64,000 nt of DNA from Meira nashicola. Its lineage: Eukaryota > Basidiomycota > Exobasidiomycetes > Exobasidiales > Brachybasidiaceae. Within the stretch, counting starts at the first letter, position 1. The number at the start of each line of letters is the position of its first letter. Shown here in pieces: positions 51,801-61,325 of this stretch. The DNA lies in assembly GCA_001600355.1 (NCBI GenBank), contig BCJU01000002.1, forward strand, positions 3,100,001 to 3,164,000. The letters are read 5' to 3'. The position numbers and the translations under genes were made by a program. Under the pieces are notes generated by a model. That model saw only the letters and a list, made by a program, of their open reading frames with translations, was not told where the DNA came from and ran no database searches.

Positions 51801-51992
51801 GATACGATTTTTAATATAAATCGCTGTTGCTTGACGTACAGAAAGATCTACATCATTTCGTGAGACTAATTGAAGAGCGGAAGGAAGCATGCCCGGATGG
51901 GCTTCCAATTTCCGAAGTTCTAATTCCGCTGATTTTCGTGTATTAGGATTCGGGTCCAACGTATGGGACAAGCATTGATAAAGAGCATCCAT
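48834..51992 (-). CDS. Importin-7/8-type karyopherin (Nmd5/Sxm1 family)
   Basis: The protein has 1052 residues and no intron. It is a nuclear import receptor made of HEAT repeats that binds RanGTP through its N-terminal domain (about residues 1-110). The N-terminus MDALYQCLSHTLDPNPNTRK with AELELRKLE, and SVRQATAIYIKNRIRRAWD, match importin-7/8 (yeast Nmd5/Kap119 and Sxm1/Kap108). The middle has KKWAFFSLNKLFAKFGNPSQ and CFDLTDVLTFYQKRISDDMW, typical of the family. Near the C-terminus is a very acidic segment (EEEIDYGSDDDDDDDEGEIV). Cargo in yeast includes Hog1, TFIIS and ribosomal proteins. Which paralogue it is cannot be told here. It shares a 411-bp upstream region with RAD17. Confidence 0.9.
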   Translation of the reverse strand: MDALYQCLSHTLDPNPNTRKSAELELRKLEAHPGMLPSALQLVSRNDVDLSVRQATAIYIKNRIRRAWDAKSAALAELKQSPIPEADYAPVREALLPTLVSCPLPLRVHINASLGAVVRHDFPERWPKLVDEVKELLGSGDGSDVTRVYAGLAALLEIFRAFKWRDDKNIMAPLSESSLPIVLNIVRSILASSNSSSSEAGSLIYLACKIYKTSIGTNLTAYHQAEENIVPWGQTLLQIVQKEVDPIQLPSDDEEREKASWWKAKKWAFFSLNKLFAKFGNPSQLPSNMKKYKAFAEKFVASFAPEILKIYLAQVEGKVNGKIWISNRAVYLILTFLSECVRAKSTWLLLKPHLGTLVEYFAFPLICHTEADDEMWELDPTDFVRAQLDPMDDYGSPRAAAANFFQVLVQKRMKGAFMPILEFLTNVLNNYPASKTPSQKEGALNLIKLLEDAMLSHPSTAPSLEGLLTQHVVPDLRSNHRFLRFRAADVVAALGGKMAWKDSKSLESAFQGIMATLEDPEIPVRVQGANAISSLIDHSEVQEAMAPNAGRLMQELLKLSDEVELDVLTEAKSRVVDAFSEELLPFSTKLCEQLAQSYLRLMQSNIEAAKKAEDMGSVAREMDPSALEDHGEEDKMFAALSSLSTMYQVLSSAEHRPDILAQLEKIVLPVVQFTLQENLVEMFDDCFDLTDVLTFYQKRISDDMWGCFRLMYQTFKTSGIDYLAEMLATFDNVVTYGSQAFENNAELRHIIFDIFQTAMTSEHLGTSDHIAALKLADVFLLVLKSHMQEAVPSVINLALPHLADGQVTTLRKWATLVILDALCFNTVSALQALEAAQATQAFFASVLTIISKFTRVSEKKVIAASFLSILGLDPAQTPATVQQGQPALLVGLLQNLVSLPKAIQKAKEEEEAFENAGDESGEDVSNSFQIDDGKDADDDVIDEDNEYLELLAREGDRMRARAEAQAAGQEFEEEIDYGSDDDDDDDEGEIVYYSPMNQVPVFEGLRSLLANNPRVQQIAASLPSEDQQLLQNVSQFKDEELPPPPNADIPVA

Positions 51993-52403
51993 GATTGACT
52001 TGATCGATTCTTGCCAGAGATGATCAATGCCGTTTCAAAGATGATGGTATTTTTGGTTGGACTCTAAAAAATTAATTCTATGTACTTGCATTCTTCCAAA
52101 AAGGGGAGAATACATGCCACTTTAGCACTCTTCTCAAATTGAATGACAAGAATTTTTTTGACTGAATTTAAATTTAAGCTTGACATCCTTACACGTGAAC
52201 TCACTTTAGCGCGTGTTCAGAACAACACTTAATCTTGCATTGTCATTCTTCTGCATACATACAATCCTTCTTTGATTGCAATTGTCATCTAGCCAACTTC
52301 AAAGTGTTCTGAAGAAAGCTTTTTGGATCTTTCTGGAATTCATACACGCAAGACGGCCAAATGATCATCTTGACAGGATAAATGCTATTCTCTTCCAGCC
52401 AAC
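51993..52403. other. Divergent promoter region, importin and RAD17
   Basis: About 410 bp. It contains an E-box type CACGTG (about 52192) and a GCGCGT element (about 52210). No gene is seen. Confidence 0.45.
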
Positions 52404-54800
52404 ATGGCGCCAAAGAGTAAAGCTGGTAGCTCCACTATGCGAAATACACAAGCACAAAAGCAAAGAGGCAAAACAGCTTCAAAGCCCAAGAATGGCTTGG
52501 CATTGGTCATGGAATCACCTGCTAGAACTTTGACAAGCTTTACTGGCTTCGAAAGATCCCCGCAAAGCAAGTCAGGCAATACCGAAGCTTCGGGTAGTGT
52601 AAAAAGAGATGATTTTAAGCAGACCAGCGTGAGCGGCAAAGCAAAGGAGTCCAGACCGATGCAGGAATCTCTTGAGTCTAAAAAAGATGATCAAATGTGG
52701 ATCGATCGTTATACTCCTCAGAATAAATCTGAGTTGGCTATCCATAAGAAGAAGATCGAGCAGGTTGAAGGCTGGTTACGAGAAGCCTTGGACGGATCTC
52801 AGAAGATACGCAAGTACAGAAGGCTCCTTGTGCTTAGTGGTCCCGCAGGCAGCGGAAAGTCTGCAATTGTACGTACGCTTTCCATAATTGAAGAACTAAA
52901 CTATCAAATTGTTGAATGGAAAAACGATGGTCGACAGAATTTGCAAGGGCTTTCTAGTTGGGACAACGGACGGGTTCATGCAGGTTTCGACTCTACACTT
53001 GATGCTGGTCCTTCACAGCTCAATCGATTTTCGGCATTTCTTTCTCAATCTTCACGTTTCAACACCTTACATATTGGTCAGGATGACTCTGAAGTTGAAA
53101 TGCTGTCTACTCACACCCCATCAAAAAGAAGAGATCGTCGTATCATCTTGATTGACGATCTGCCCAATCTGCAATACGAGCCTGCACGCTTGGAATTTCA
53201 GGCAGTTTTAGAAAAGTTTGTTTGTTCCCCTCATAGAGAAGATTCAGTTCCCGTCATTTTGATTTTGAGCGACACCGTCCCGCGACTTGACGATTGGGCA
53301 ACGTCCAGTTCAATGCAAGGCTGGAAGGAGCGAAACGATGAGTCATTGAACGTAAGGAATGTTCTCTCGGATTCTGTACGGACAAGTCCTACTTTTACAC
53401 AAATCTCATTCAACAGTGTGGCAATGACCTTTCTCAGAAAGGCTCTTCTTGCTATCCTCAGCACAGAGAAGCAGAGATCTATACATGCCGTCCCCGCCCC
53501 TACATCCGTTGCAGCAAAGGAGCTAGTAGATGTTGTGGCTTCAATGTCGAATGGAGATATCAGAAATGCAATCAATTCCCTACAAATGGCCTTGGTCTCA
53601 TCATCTTCAGGGACAACATTGAAAGGGTCCGCCAAAAGGACAGCAGATGGGAAATATAAAGATCATAAAAGTATCGCTCGAAAGCAGGCAAAAAAGATTA
53701 GCCTGGCAACAGGAAGGGAAGCATCCTTGGCAATCTTTCATGCTTTAGGGAAAATTTTATACAACAAACGCATTGGAGATCCCCAAGACGAAGAAAGAAA
53801 CGAAAGCGATTCCGAAGAAGAGGATGAAGGTTGTGGGTCGGAAAGTGCATGGCTCAAATCAACAATGAATAATTTCCTCGGAGGTCCGATTGAAACGTCT
53901 GCGCAACCTCTGCCAGCCCATCTGCAACATCTTGAAAGAAGGCAAAGCAGAGTGGATGTTGAAAAGCTATGGCGTACGATGCCTATGGATGCCAAAACTT
54001 TGCAAATTTTCTTGCATCAAAATTACACGCCTTTCTGCGGGAATATAGAGCAGTGTACCGAATTTGTGGATAATTTGTCGTATTCTGATATCCTTAAACC
54101 TCAACATGAGGAATGGTTTCACTCAAGTCTCTCACAGTATTACAGCTTTTTGGTCGCTACACATGGTTCCCTGATGTCGCTGCCTTCTCCAATACAACGT
54201 AATGACAAGCAAAGATTCAGAGGTGTTGCCTTTTTTGAGTCTAATCGCAAACTTCGAAAGACCCAAGAAACTTTACATGATGTCAGAGCAGCTTTCCATG
54301 AGGAGATGGCAAGCAGAACAATTGAATACTCCGAGACTTACGACAATTTATCTCCCACATTGATTGAAGTTGGCTTAGAGCAATTAGCATACGAAGTATT
54401 GCCATTGGTGGCGAAATGTAGAGAATTACCGGAAGAGTTGAGTGACTCCATTCGCTTTAATAACCTCGAGATTGGTCGACCTTTTTCAATGAACTCTAAC
54501 TTAGCAAATACGTCAGCGTTTCAAGGAGGCATGGATATAGATGAGGATGATGCGGATATTGCATTGGCTGATGAAGAAGACGTTTTTCCCGCAGTGAATC
54601 CTCTTTACGATGAACAAGGCCGTAGAAGAAAAGTGGAGTTGCTACCTGAGTCAGAGTCAAAAGTGGCGAGGACAAATTCGCTCAAATTACCAAATTTAAT
54701 ACCTTTGCGAGACTCACATCAGCGCAATGACGTGAATGTCAAGCTAGAAGATGGAGATGGAGATGAATACGACGAAGACGAAATTGAAGATTTTGATTGA
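52404..54800 (+). CDS. RAD17: Checkpoint clamp loader Rad17 (yeast Rad24)
   Basis: Rad17 is the AAA+ large subunit that, with Rfc2-5, loads the 9-1-1 clamp at damaged or stalled DNA and starts the ATR checkpoint. It has 798 residues. The motif MWIDRYTPQNKSELAIHKKK (the Rad17 and RFC entry block, about residue 100) precedes Walker A LSGPAGSGKS (about 144-153), and Walker B IILIDDLPNL is near 246-255. A sensor-type segment MSNGDIRNAINSLQMAL is at about 381. The C-terminal half is helical with long Ser/Asp/Glu-rich inserts, ending acidic (DEYDEDEIEDFD). The ATG at 52404 (AACATGGCG) is in good context. No intron. It is convergent with the IZH3-like gene (163-bp gap). Confidence 0.92.
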   Translation: MAPKSKAGSSTMRNTQAQKQRGKTASKPKNGLALVMESPARTLTSFTGFERSPQSKSGNTEASGSVKRDDFKQTSVSGKAKESRPMQESLESKKDDQMWIDRYTPQNKSELAIHKKKIEQVEGWLREALDGSQKIRKYRRLLVLSGPAGSGKSAIVRTLSIIEELNYQIVEWKNDGRQNLQGLSSWDNGRVHAGFDSTLDAGPSQLNRFSAFLSQSSRFNTLHIGQDDSEVEMLSTHTPSKRRDRRIILIDDLPNLQYEPARLEFQAVLEKFVCSPHREDSVPVILILSDTVPRLDDWATSSSMQGWKERNDESLNVRNVLSDSVRTSPTFTQISFNSVAMTFLRKALLAILSTEKQRSIHAVPAPTSVAAKELVDVVASMSNGDIRNAINSLQMALVSSSSGTTLKGSAKRTADGKYKDHKSIARKQAKKISLATGREASLAIFHALGKILYNKRIGDPQDEERNESDSEEEDEGCGSESAWLKSTMNNFLGGPIETSAQPLPAHLQHLERRQSRVDVEKLWRTMPMDAKTLQIFLHQNYTPFCGNIEQCTEFVDNLSYSDILKPQHEEWFHSSLSQYYSFLVATHGSLMSLPSPIQRNDKQRFRGVAFFESNRKLRKTQETLHDVRAAFHEEMASRTIEYSETYDNLSPTLIEVGLEQLAYEVLPLVAKCRELPEELSDSIRFNNLEIGRPFSMNSNLANTSAFQGGMDIDEDDADIALADEEDVFPAVNPLYDEQGRRRKVELLPESESKVARTNSLKLPNLIPLRDSHQRNDVNVKLEDGDGDEYDEDEIEDFD

Positions 54801-54963
54801 GTTCTAATCCATTGTAAAATAATGACACGATATAATTGTATGATCTATATTATTTAAAAGTTGTATATAACATGTATATTGTACAAATGTATGATGAAAA
54901 GAGAGCAAATCTCTATGTGAATAGGATGATTATGAGCAATAAAATCTATGAACGAAAGTCAAC

Positions 54964-57129
54964 TTAAAAGGTCGACATGATTGCCTCAACACCGCGATCC
55001 CAAATTCTGCCAACAAGACCATCACCTATGCGACCGGCAACTATTCTCCATCCATGAACCATTTCATCAGCTAAGTTCAAATCGATTGCCAATGGATTAT
55101 TGAGCAAAGGTGTAGTTTCCGGCATAACAGCTGAACAACTGAAATTGAAACGATTTTGATGCCAAAAGAATGTAGCTTGATGATGTAAGATGATAGCAAC
55201 AACGATTGAAACGTGCCAAATTTGATGTGCATGACCAACTACGTCAAATTTACCTGGATAAATGCATTCGGGAAATTGAGTTGCATAAAATACTAAACCA
55301 AAAACGTAAGCTAAACAGCTTGGCACGATTGCACCAAAGAATCCAACAGTTTTATAAAATCCATGAGATAATAGAGCGTGTGTGAATGGTGCTAATCCGG
55401 TGAAGCACATTGCCAAAAAGACAGCGATCCGTAAAGGTTTGTTACGCCTATCATTAAACCAAGCTTGCCATGGAACGATTGCGCCTATAAGACCAACGAT
55501 TAAAGTAGACATAGAATATACCATTGCCAAATTTGGTTGACAATAAAATGCATTGTAAACTAATGTCCAAACGGATGCTGCTACTAACCATGCTATACCC
55601 GTATAATCAACACATGCAAAACGTTCGAACAAACAAGCATCTGAGCAACCTGCCATAACATGCCATGAGACGGAAAGGATGAGACATTTTAATGCGGCGA
55701 TCAGATAAATCGTTTGTACCATACGATCCATTGGTGTAGTTTGATCATCATATCGATCTTTACTTGGCCAAAAAAGTGGAGTAACAACCATGGCACCTAT
55801 TAAATGTGTCATAATATTTCCAGTTTCATTATGAATTTGAAACGTACTCTTTAGCAATGAACTCCATTCGTTCTTTGGAATAAATCTGTAACCTGACAAA
55901 ATGTGTTCGTTATTCTTCCATAGTTCAGGAAGTTGATCATATTTGATAAGTCTTTGACCATTCTTTGCCAATTCGACAGCTTTAGCATAAATGTGCTCTT
56001 CTGCTTCCCTAGCTACTTTAGCGATTGAAGAAGCGCGAGCGTGACCCATTAATCTTACTTCTTCTCCTTTTGCCCTAACAGAATCAAAGATGACTTCCAA
56101 TTGTGCTGTTAAAGCTTGTTGAGAAGCTATTAAACTTTGTCTGCGTGTTCGAGTGATAGGTTTTTGTTGTCCTTCTTTAGCAGCGTTGACTTCTTTTTCT
56201 GATTTTGCACGGAATAAAAGATCGCCTAATGTCATTGCACGAACTGCATCTTGTAAAGTTTCAAATCTCTTTTGAATTGTGATCAGAACACTTCCTTGCG
56301 CTTTTGGTAATCCATTTGTTAAAGGTGACCAAAAAGCAGCAAAATTTAAATCGGCAAAGGGTGATAAAATAGGCAGCGAAGGTAGTTCGTTTGCTAATGC
56401 TTTTGCATGTTCTTGTGCACCTTTTGGCAATGCAAGTGGAAAGTCTGGTCTCATTGCCAAGGTTGTATGCAAGGTATTGGAGATCCTTTCCCAATCATGA
56501 ACTAAAGAATCTTTTTTTGCCGTAATTGCATCTGATGGTGATGGTAAAGCTGATACAAGAGCCCGTAATTCGTCTTTCAATGCATCCAAATGAGCGTAAA
56601 AGATTGCTGGAAGGCTTGTATCCGGTTTCGAAGAAGAAGCAGAAGAAGAAGATTCTAGTCTTGCATGGAAGGGATAATAAGATCGTACCCGTTCTTCTAA
56701 TTGTGAAGTGTAAGCTAATAGATGATCTCTCAAAGTTACAAGAGCATAAGGAAGTGAAATCGATAGATCTAAATAATCAAGTCGATCTTGTGTTTGACGA
56801 AACTCTCGATCTTCTTCTCCATCTGAGCTGCTATGGATATCGTCCAATGCACTGCCACTATCCTCATTCAATATTAGCTTTCTTGATCTTCTTGTGCGTA
56901 ATAATTGACTGTTGACAGGTTGAGATGCACGTCGATAATGATGCGGCCTTTGTCGCCAAATACGAGGTTCCTCTTTCGTGATTGGCTTTATAGAACTGCT
57001 ACCGGTATCATAAGAATCTTCATTTTGATATTGATCTTGTTGCAACACAGTTTTACGAAACCGAATCTGTTGTTCGTCGAATGAGCTCGCAGAAGACGAG
57101 GAGCCAGAAGAAAATGTTGCGAGCGTCAT
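54964..57129 (-). CDS. PAQR (adiponectin/progestin receptor, Izh3-like) seven-span membrane protein
   Basis: The protein has 721 residues from the first ATG at 57129 (MTLATFSSGSSSS). The C-terminal 280 residues hold seven hydrophobic segments and the Izh/PAQR fingerprints: QIHNETGNIMTHLIGAM (Ser/Asn-His zinc site region near the first span), CVDYTGIAWLVAASVW, FPECIYPGKFDVVGHAHQIW and HVSIVVAIILHHQ, whose histidines belong to the zinc site. The N-terminal 430 residues are hydrophilic, Ser-rich and then helical, as in yeast Izh3, which is longer than Izh1/2/4. Izh proteins affect zinc, sterol and ceramide homeostasis; PAQR relatives have ceramidase-like activity in animals. The function here is inferred. 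Confidence 0.85.
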   Translation of the reverse strand: MTLATFSSGSSSSASSFDEQQIRFRKTVLQQDQYQNEDSYDTGSSSIKPITKEEPRIWRQRPHHYRRASQPVNSQLLRTRRSRKLILNEDSGSALDDIHSSSDGEEDREFRQTQDRLDYLDLSISLPYALVTLRDHLLAYTSQLEERVRSYYPFHARLESSSSASSSKPDTSLPAIFYAHLDALKDELRALVSALPSPSDAITAKKDSLVHDWERISNTLHTTLAMRPDFPLALPKGAQEHAKALANELPSLPILSPFADLNFAAFWSPLTNGLPKAQGSVLITIQKRFETLQDAVRAMTLGDLLFRAKSEKEVNAAKEGQQKPITRTRRQSLIASQQALTAQLEVIFDSVRAKGEEVRLMGHARASSIAKVAREAEEHIYAKAVELAKNGQRLIKYDQLPELWKNNEHILSGYRFIPKNEWSSLLKSTFQIHNETGNIMTHLIGAMVVTPLFWPSKDRYDDQTTPMDRMVQTIYLIAALKCLILSVSWHVMAGCSDACLFERFACVDYTGIAWLVAASVWTLVYNAFYCQPNLAMVYSMSTLIVGLIGAIVPWQAWFNDRRNKPLRIAVFLAMCFTGLAPFTHALLSHGFYKTVGFFGAIVPSCLAYVFGLVFYATQFPECIYPGKFDVVGHAHQIWHVSIVVAIILHHQATFFWHQNRFNFSCSAVMPETTPLLNNPLAIDLNLADEMVHGWRIVAGRIGDGLVGRIWDRGVEAIMSTF

Positions 57130-57730
57130 CTTCCACCAAGCAGCAAGCTGGATCACGAACGGAAGAGAAGCTTTTAGGGAGGATGATGATAATGATAATG
57201 TTAAAGATGGAGGGGTAAATTAGGTTGCATGACGTTTATATAACTCCACGCATGTCCAAAAAAATGTTGAAGGGCTAGGCCAGTCAAATTTGTACGCCAA
57301 GTCAAAAAAAATTCTAAGTTTAGATGCGGGTATTTCTGTGCAATCCTTAACAAGTGTAAACAAGACACGTTCCCTGCATTCAGCCAGTGTGTGCGGCGAT
57401 ATTTGTGCGGGCGCGGATCTCTGGTAAGATTTCTTCGAAAAGTCTATGCATTCACTCTGTGGGTTTTGTATGTACGGCCTGCCTGAAAGTGGAATTAAAA
57501 GATGAACAAAGAAGGTTGCCACAATAAATCTTAAACACGTGAAGCAACACGGAAGTCGGCTTGGGAAATTTTTGGCTAGATTTTTGTTAAGAATTACCCT
57601 AGAATTTTATTAATGAATGCGTGACGTTATCAGACCTCCTATGAATGTCATCATCACATCTTCTTACTTACGTCATTCTTTCATTGGAACATTTATTGTT
57701 TCATAGTTGTGAGCCGAGATAATAGCCATA
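57130..57730. other. Divergent promoter region, IZH3-like and BMS1
   Basis: About 600 bp of mixed AT-rich sequence between two starts. No gene, repeat or box stood out. Confidence 0.45.
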
Positions 57731-60700
57731 ATGGCTGACGCTCAACAATCTCACAAAGCACATCGTGCAAGCCGAACGAAAGCTATTGAAGAGAAGACGA
57801 AGAAGAAGCACGAATCAGGTTATAATCCAAGAGCTTTTGTTTCTTCTAATCCTAGAACGGCTGATAAGCAGATACGAAGAAATGCAGAGAAAGATCAACA
57901 GAGATTACACGTTCCTCTTGTTAATAGAACTACAGAAGAAGAAGCACCTCCCGTTATCGTAGCAATCGTTGGTCCGGAAGGTGTTGGAAAGACTACTTTA
58001 ATGCGTAGTCTTATTCGTCGATTTAGCAAACACACTTTATCCGACATTAGAGGACCAGTAACAGTCATCAGCGGAAAGAAACGAAGATTAACTTTCATCG
58101 AATGCAAGAATGATATCAACAGTATGATAGATGTAGGAAAGATTGCCGATCTAGTCTTATTGATGATCGATGGTTCGTTCGGATTTGAAATGGAAACGAT
58201 GGAATTCTTGAATATTTTGCAGGCACATGGATTTCCAAAAGTTATTGGTGTTCTCACTCACTTGGATCTTATTAAAAAGTCAGCTACTCTTCGTGCTACA
58301 AAGAAGCGTCTAAAGCAGCGTTTTTGGACAGAAATTTATCAAGGTGCAAAATTATTTTACCTAAGTGGTATCATCAATGGTAGATATCCCGATACAGAAA
58401 TACAAAATTTGTCGAGATTTGTCAGCGTGATGAAATTCCGCCCTTTGATCTTCCGCAATGCTCATCCGTACATGTTGGCAGATCGTTTGGAAGATTTAAC
58501 TCCGAAGGAGGATGTACGTTTGAATCCACGTATGGATCGTACAATTACTTTATACGGCTTCTTACGTGGTACAAATATACGGCAAGACGGAAAGGTCCAT
58601 ATTGCAGGAGTGGGCGATTTTGGCATTGATACCATAGAAAAGTTGAACGATCCTTGTCCTCTTCCAAACGCCGAAAGCGAGAAAAGACGAAAGATGAGCG
58701 ATAAAGCAAAGACTATACATGCCCCAATGAGTGATGTTGGTGGCGTGATGTTTGACAAAGATGCTGTTTACATCAATGTTCCTGGTCATTATTCAAATGA
58801 GCAGGGTAAGGAATCAAAAGGGGAAGGAGAGAAGATGGTGATCGGCCTGCAAGATGCACGCTCGACGTTGGATGAACGGATACGAGGCGGAGATTTACGA
58901 TTATTTGATGACGAAAAGAGTCCCCTAAATATTAATAGCTCGAGAAAACGGCAGGCGGCATTCGATGACATCGAAAAAGCTCAACTAGATCAAGAAGATG
59001 ATCTTGGTGTAGATGATGAAGATGAAGAAGGCGGTACGCAGGATGATGAAGATGAAGCGTACCGTTCGAGTCGACGAGCGTTTGGTGCAAATCTTGCCAA
59101 TGGCGAGCAACAAGACGAAGAAGTTGCATACGCAGAAAGTGATTCAGATCTTGGATTTGGGGAAAATGAGGATGACGAAGAAGAAGATTCCGATGAAGAT
59201 GACGAAGAAGCTGCTTTGAGCAAAGAACGTGGATTAAAGGCCGATCTCACTGTACTCGCTAATCGTCAAAGGAAGGCACCCGATCTCATGCGTCTCATCT
59301 ATCATACAGAATACTCGGCAAAGGATATTGCTAATGGCGGAACACCTGTTCAAACAGGAAAACTAGATGACATTACCAAAGATGATGACGATGACGATTT
59401 CTTTAAGTTGGTTGATGGAGACGCAAACGAAGGAGACGTCGCTGATGATGCTGATGTGATGGAAGGAAGCAAGCCAATTCTAACAGAAAGAGATTTAAAC
59501 GTATGGTCTTCAGATTCCGCGCTTGATTCAATACGACATCTCTTCATTACTGGCACTGAGGCTCAAGCCGAAGATGACGATGATGGAGAAGAACGGGCTG
59601 ATGAAGGATTTACAGGTTTTCAAGAAGAAGAGGACGTCGATGAAGATGATGAAGCGTTGCAAGACGATGGAGAAGACTCCAAGATGAGAGCTCTAACCAG
59701 GAAGAAGGAGCTTCTTAAAAAGAAATTCGACGAACAATATGACGATCCCGATGAGGCTCTTCAAGGTGATTGGTATGAAGAGCAAAAAGCTGAGTTGACA
59801 AAACAGGCTGATGCTAATCGTCGTGCATTTGAGGATGAGGACGAGAATACGCGCCATTTACTCGAAGGGTATCGCCCAGGAGCTTATGTTCGATTGCAAT
59901 TAACATCTATTCCTTGCGAATTTGTGGACAATTTTGATCCACATTTCCCGATTCTTGTAGGTGGATTATTGGCATCTGAACAAGTGATGGGATATATGCA
60001 AGTACGTATCAAGCGACACCGTTGGCATTCACGCATTCTCAAAACCAATGATCCTCTCATCTTTAGCATGGGATGGCGAAGATTCCAAAGTGTGCCAATT
60101 TATAGTCTGGATGACGGTACAAGAAATCGAATGCTGAAGTATACACCCGAGCATATGCATTGTTTGGCCACCTTTTGGGCACCTGCCGCAAGACCGAATA
60201 CAGGATTTTGTGCTTTCAACAATCTTGAAGAAGGAGTGAGCAACTTCCGCATCTCAGCAACAGGAACGGTGTTGGATGTTGATCAAGGTGCACGCGGACA
60301 CAAAATTGTCAAGAAACTCAAATTGACGGGTACGCCAGCGAAAGTTTACAAGAACACAGCATTTATCAAAGATATGTTTAATAGTCGATTGGAGGTTGCC
60401 AAATTTGAAGGAGCAAGTATAAGAACAGTTAGTGGAATCAGAGGTCAAATTAAGAAACCTTTGTCTAAACCAGAAGGTCAATATCGAGCAACATTTGAAG
60501 ACAAGATTTTGATGAGTGATATTGTCTTTTTACGTTGTTGGTACGCAATCGAACCACGCAAATTCTACAACCCAATCTTATCCCACCTATCCTCTGATCA
60601 TGCCGCTCATCCTTCTATGCGCTTGACAGGTCGTGTTCGATATGATGAAGGTATCAAAACACCTTTACGGATTGATAGTACTTATAAGTCTGTCGAACAA

Positions 60701-61069
60701 CGTCCAACGGTACGCAAATTTAATCCTTTGCGTATTCCTGCTTCTTTGCAAGCCAGTCTTCCATTCTCAAGTAAAGTGAAGGATATGTCAAAGAAGAGCA
60801 AAGAAGGTTATTTGAAACAACGAGCAGTTGTGATGGATAAACAAGAAAAAGAAGCAGTCGCATTATTACAAGCGATGAAAACTGTTCAAAAAGCCAGACA
60901 AACGAAACGAGATGATTCAAAACGTGTTCAAAGAGAAAAATATTCTGCTAAACAAGCTGATGCAGAAGCACATAAAGCACAAAAGCGTAAAGAAATGATG
61001 GCAGACGTCTATCGGGTTCAAGGACAAAAGCAAGCCAAAAGACAAAAACAAAGCGGAAGTTCTTCTTGA
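57731..61069 (+). CDS. BMS1: Ribosome biogenesis GTPase Bms1
   Basis: This is a nucleolar GTPase of the SSU processome needed for 18S pre-rRNA cleavage and Rcl1 delivery. It has 1112 residues and no intron. Features in order are a basic N-terminus, the P-loop VGPEGVGKTTL (about residues 80-90) with a G2/G3-type region (RLTFIECKND replaces the usual DxxG), a G4-like GVLTHLDL, the AARP2CN region (about 225-320), and long Asp/Glu-rich spacers. The BMS1/TSR1 C-terminal domain follows (about 710-1030): PGAYVRLQLTSIPCEFVDNF, MGWRRFQSVPIYSLDDGTRN and FRISATGTVLDVD, then IVFLRCWYAIEPRKFYNPI. It closes with a Lys-rich helix. The start MADAQQSHKAHRASRTKAIEE is typical of Bms1. It is convergent with SEN1. 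Confidence 0.95.
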   Translation: MADAQQSHKAHRASRTKAIEEKTKKKHESGYNPRAFVSSNPRTADKQIRRNAEKDQQRLHVPLVNRTTEEEAPPVIVAIVGPEGVGKTTLMRSLIRRFSKHTLSDIRGPVTVISGKKRRLTFIECKNDINSMIDVGKIADLVLLMIDGSFGFEMETMEFLNILQAHGFPKVIGVLTHLDLIKKSATLRATKKRLKQRFWTEIYQGAKLFYLSGIINGRYPDTEIQNLSRFVSVMKFRPLIFRNAHPYMLADRLEDLTPKEDVRLNPRMDRTITLYGFLRGTNIRQDGKVHIAGVGDFGIDTIEKLNDPCPLPNAESEKRRKMSDKAKTIHAPMSDVGGVMFDKDAVYINVPGHYSNEQGKESKGEGEKMVIGLQDARSTLDERIRGGDLRLFDDEKSPLNINSSRKRQAAFDDIEKAQLDQEDDLGVDDEDEEGGTQDDEDEAYRSSRRAFGANLANGEQQDEEVAYAESDSDLGFGENEDDEEEDSDEDDEEAALSKERGLKADLTVLANRQRKAPDLMRLIYHTEYSAKDIANGGTPVQTGKLDDITKDDDDDDFFKLVDGDANEGDVADDADVMEGSKPILTERDLNVWSSDSALDSIRHLFITGTEAQAEDDDDGEERADEGFTGFQEEEDVDEDDEALQDDGEDSKMRALTRKKELLKKKFDEQYDDPDEALQGDWYEEQKAELTKQADANRRAFEDEDENTRHLLEGYRPGAYVRLQLTSIPCEFVDNFDPHFPILVGGLLASEQVMGYMQVRIKRHRWHSRILKTNDPLIFSMGWRRFQSVPIYSLDDGTRNRMLKYTPEHMHCLATFWAPAARPNTGFCAFNNLEEGVSNFRISATGTVLDVDQGARGHKIVKKLKLTGTPAKVYKNTAFIKDMFNSRLEVAKFEGASIRTVSGIRGQIKKPLSKPEGQYRATFEDKILMSDIVFLRCWYAIEPRKFYNPILSHLSSDHAAHPSMRLTGRVRYDEGIKTPLRIDSTYKSVEQRPTVRKFNPLRIPASLQASLPFSSKVKDMSKKSKEGYLKQRAVVMDKQEKEAVALLQAMKTVQKARQTKRDDSKRVQREKYSAKQADAEAHKAQKRKEMMADVYRVQGQKQAKRQKQSGSSS

Positions 61070-61325
61070 GATGACCGAAAGACACGTCCAACATTGTGTA
61101 TATATATACTGTACTGCTTACTAGACTATCTACCATTGTACTATTCCCACATGCAATTTACCTCATTGACATCTCCTATAATCTTATTGAAGGTGTGCAT
61201 AATTTACAGTGATCTATGATGTGTAGGAATTGGTATAAGTACAAATGCTAGAATGAAATCAAGAATGACTTCAACGATGTACAAGTGAGTATTCATGTCC
61301 GCGTGGAATAATTATATATTTTCTC

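Noticed and set aside
53231..53635. 134-residue antisense frame in RAD17
   Set aside because: Lies fully opposite conserved AAA+ sequence; no independent support.
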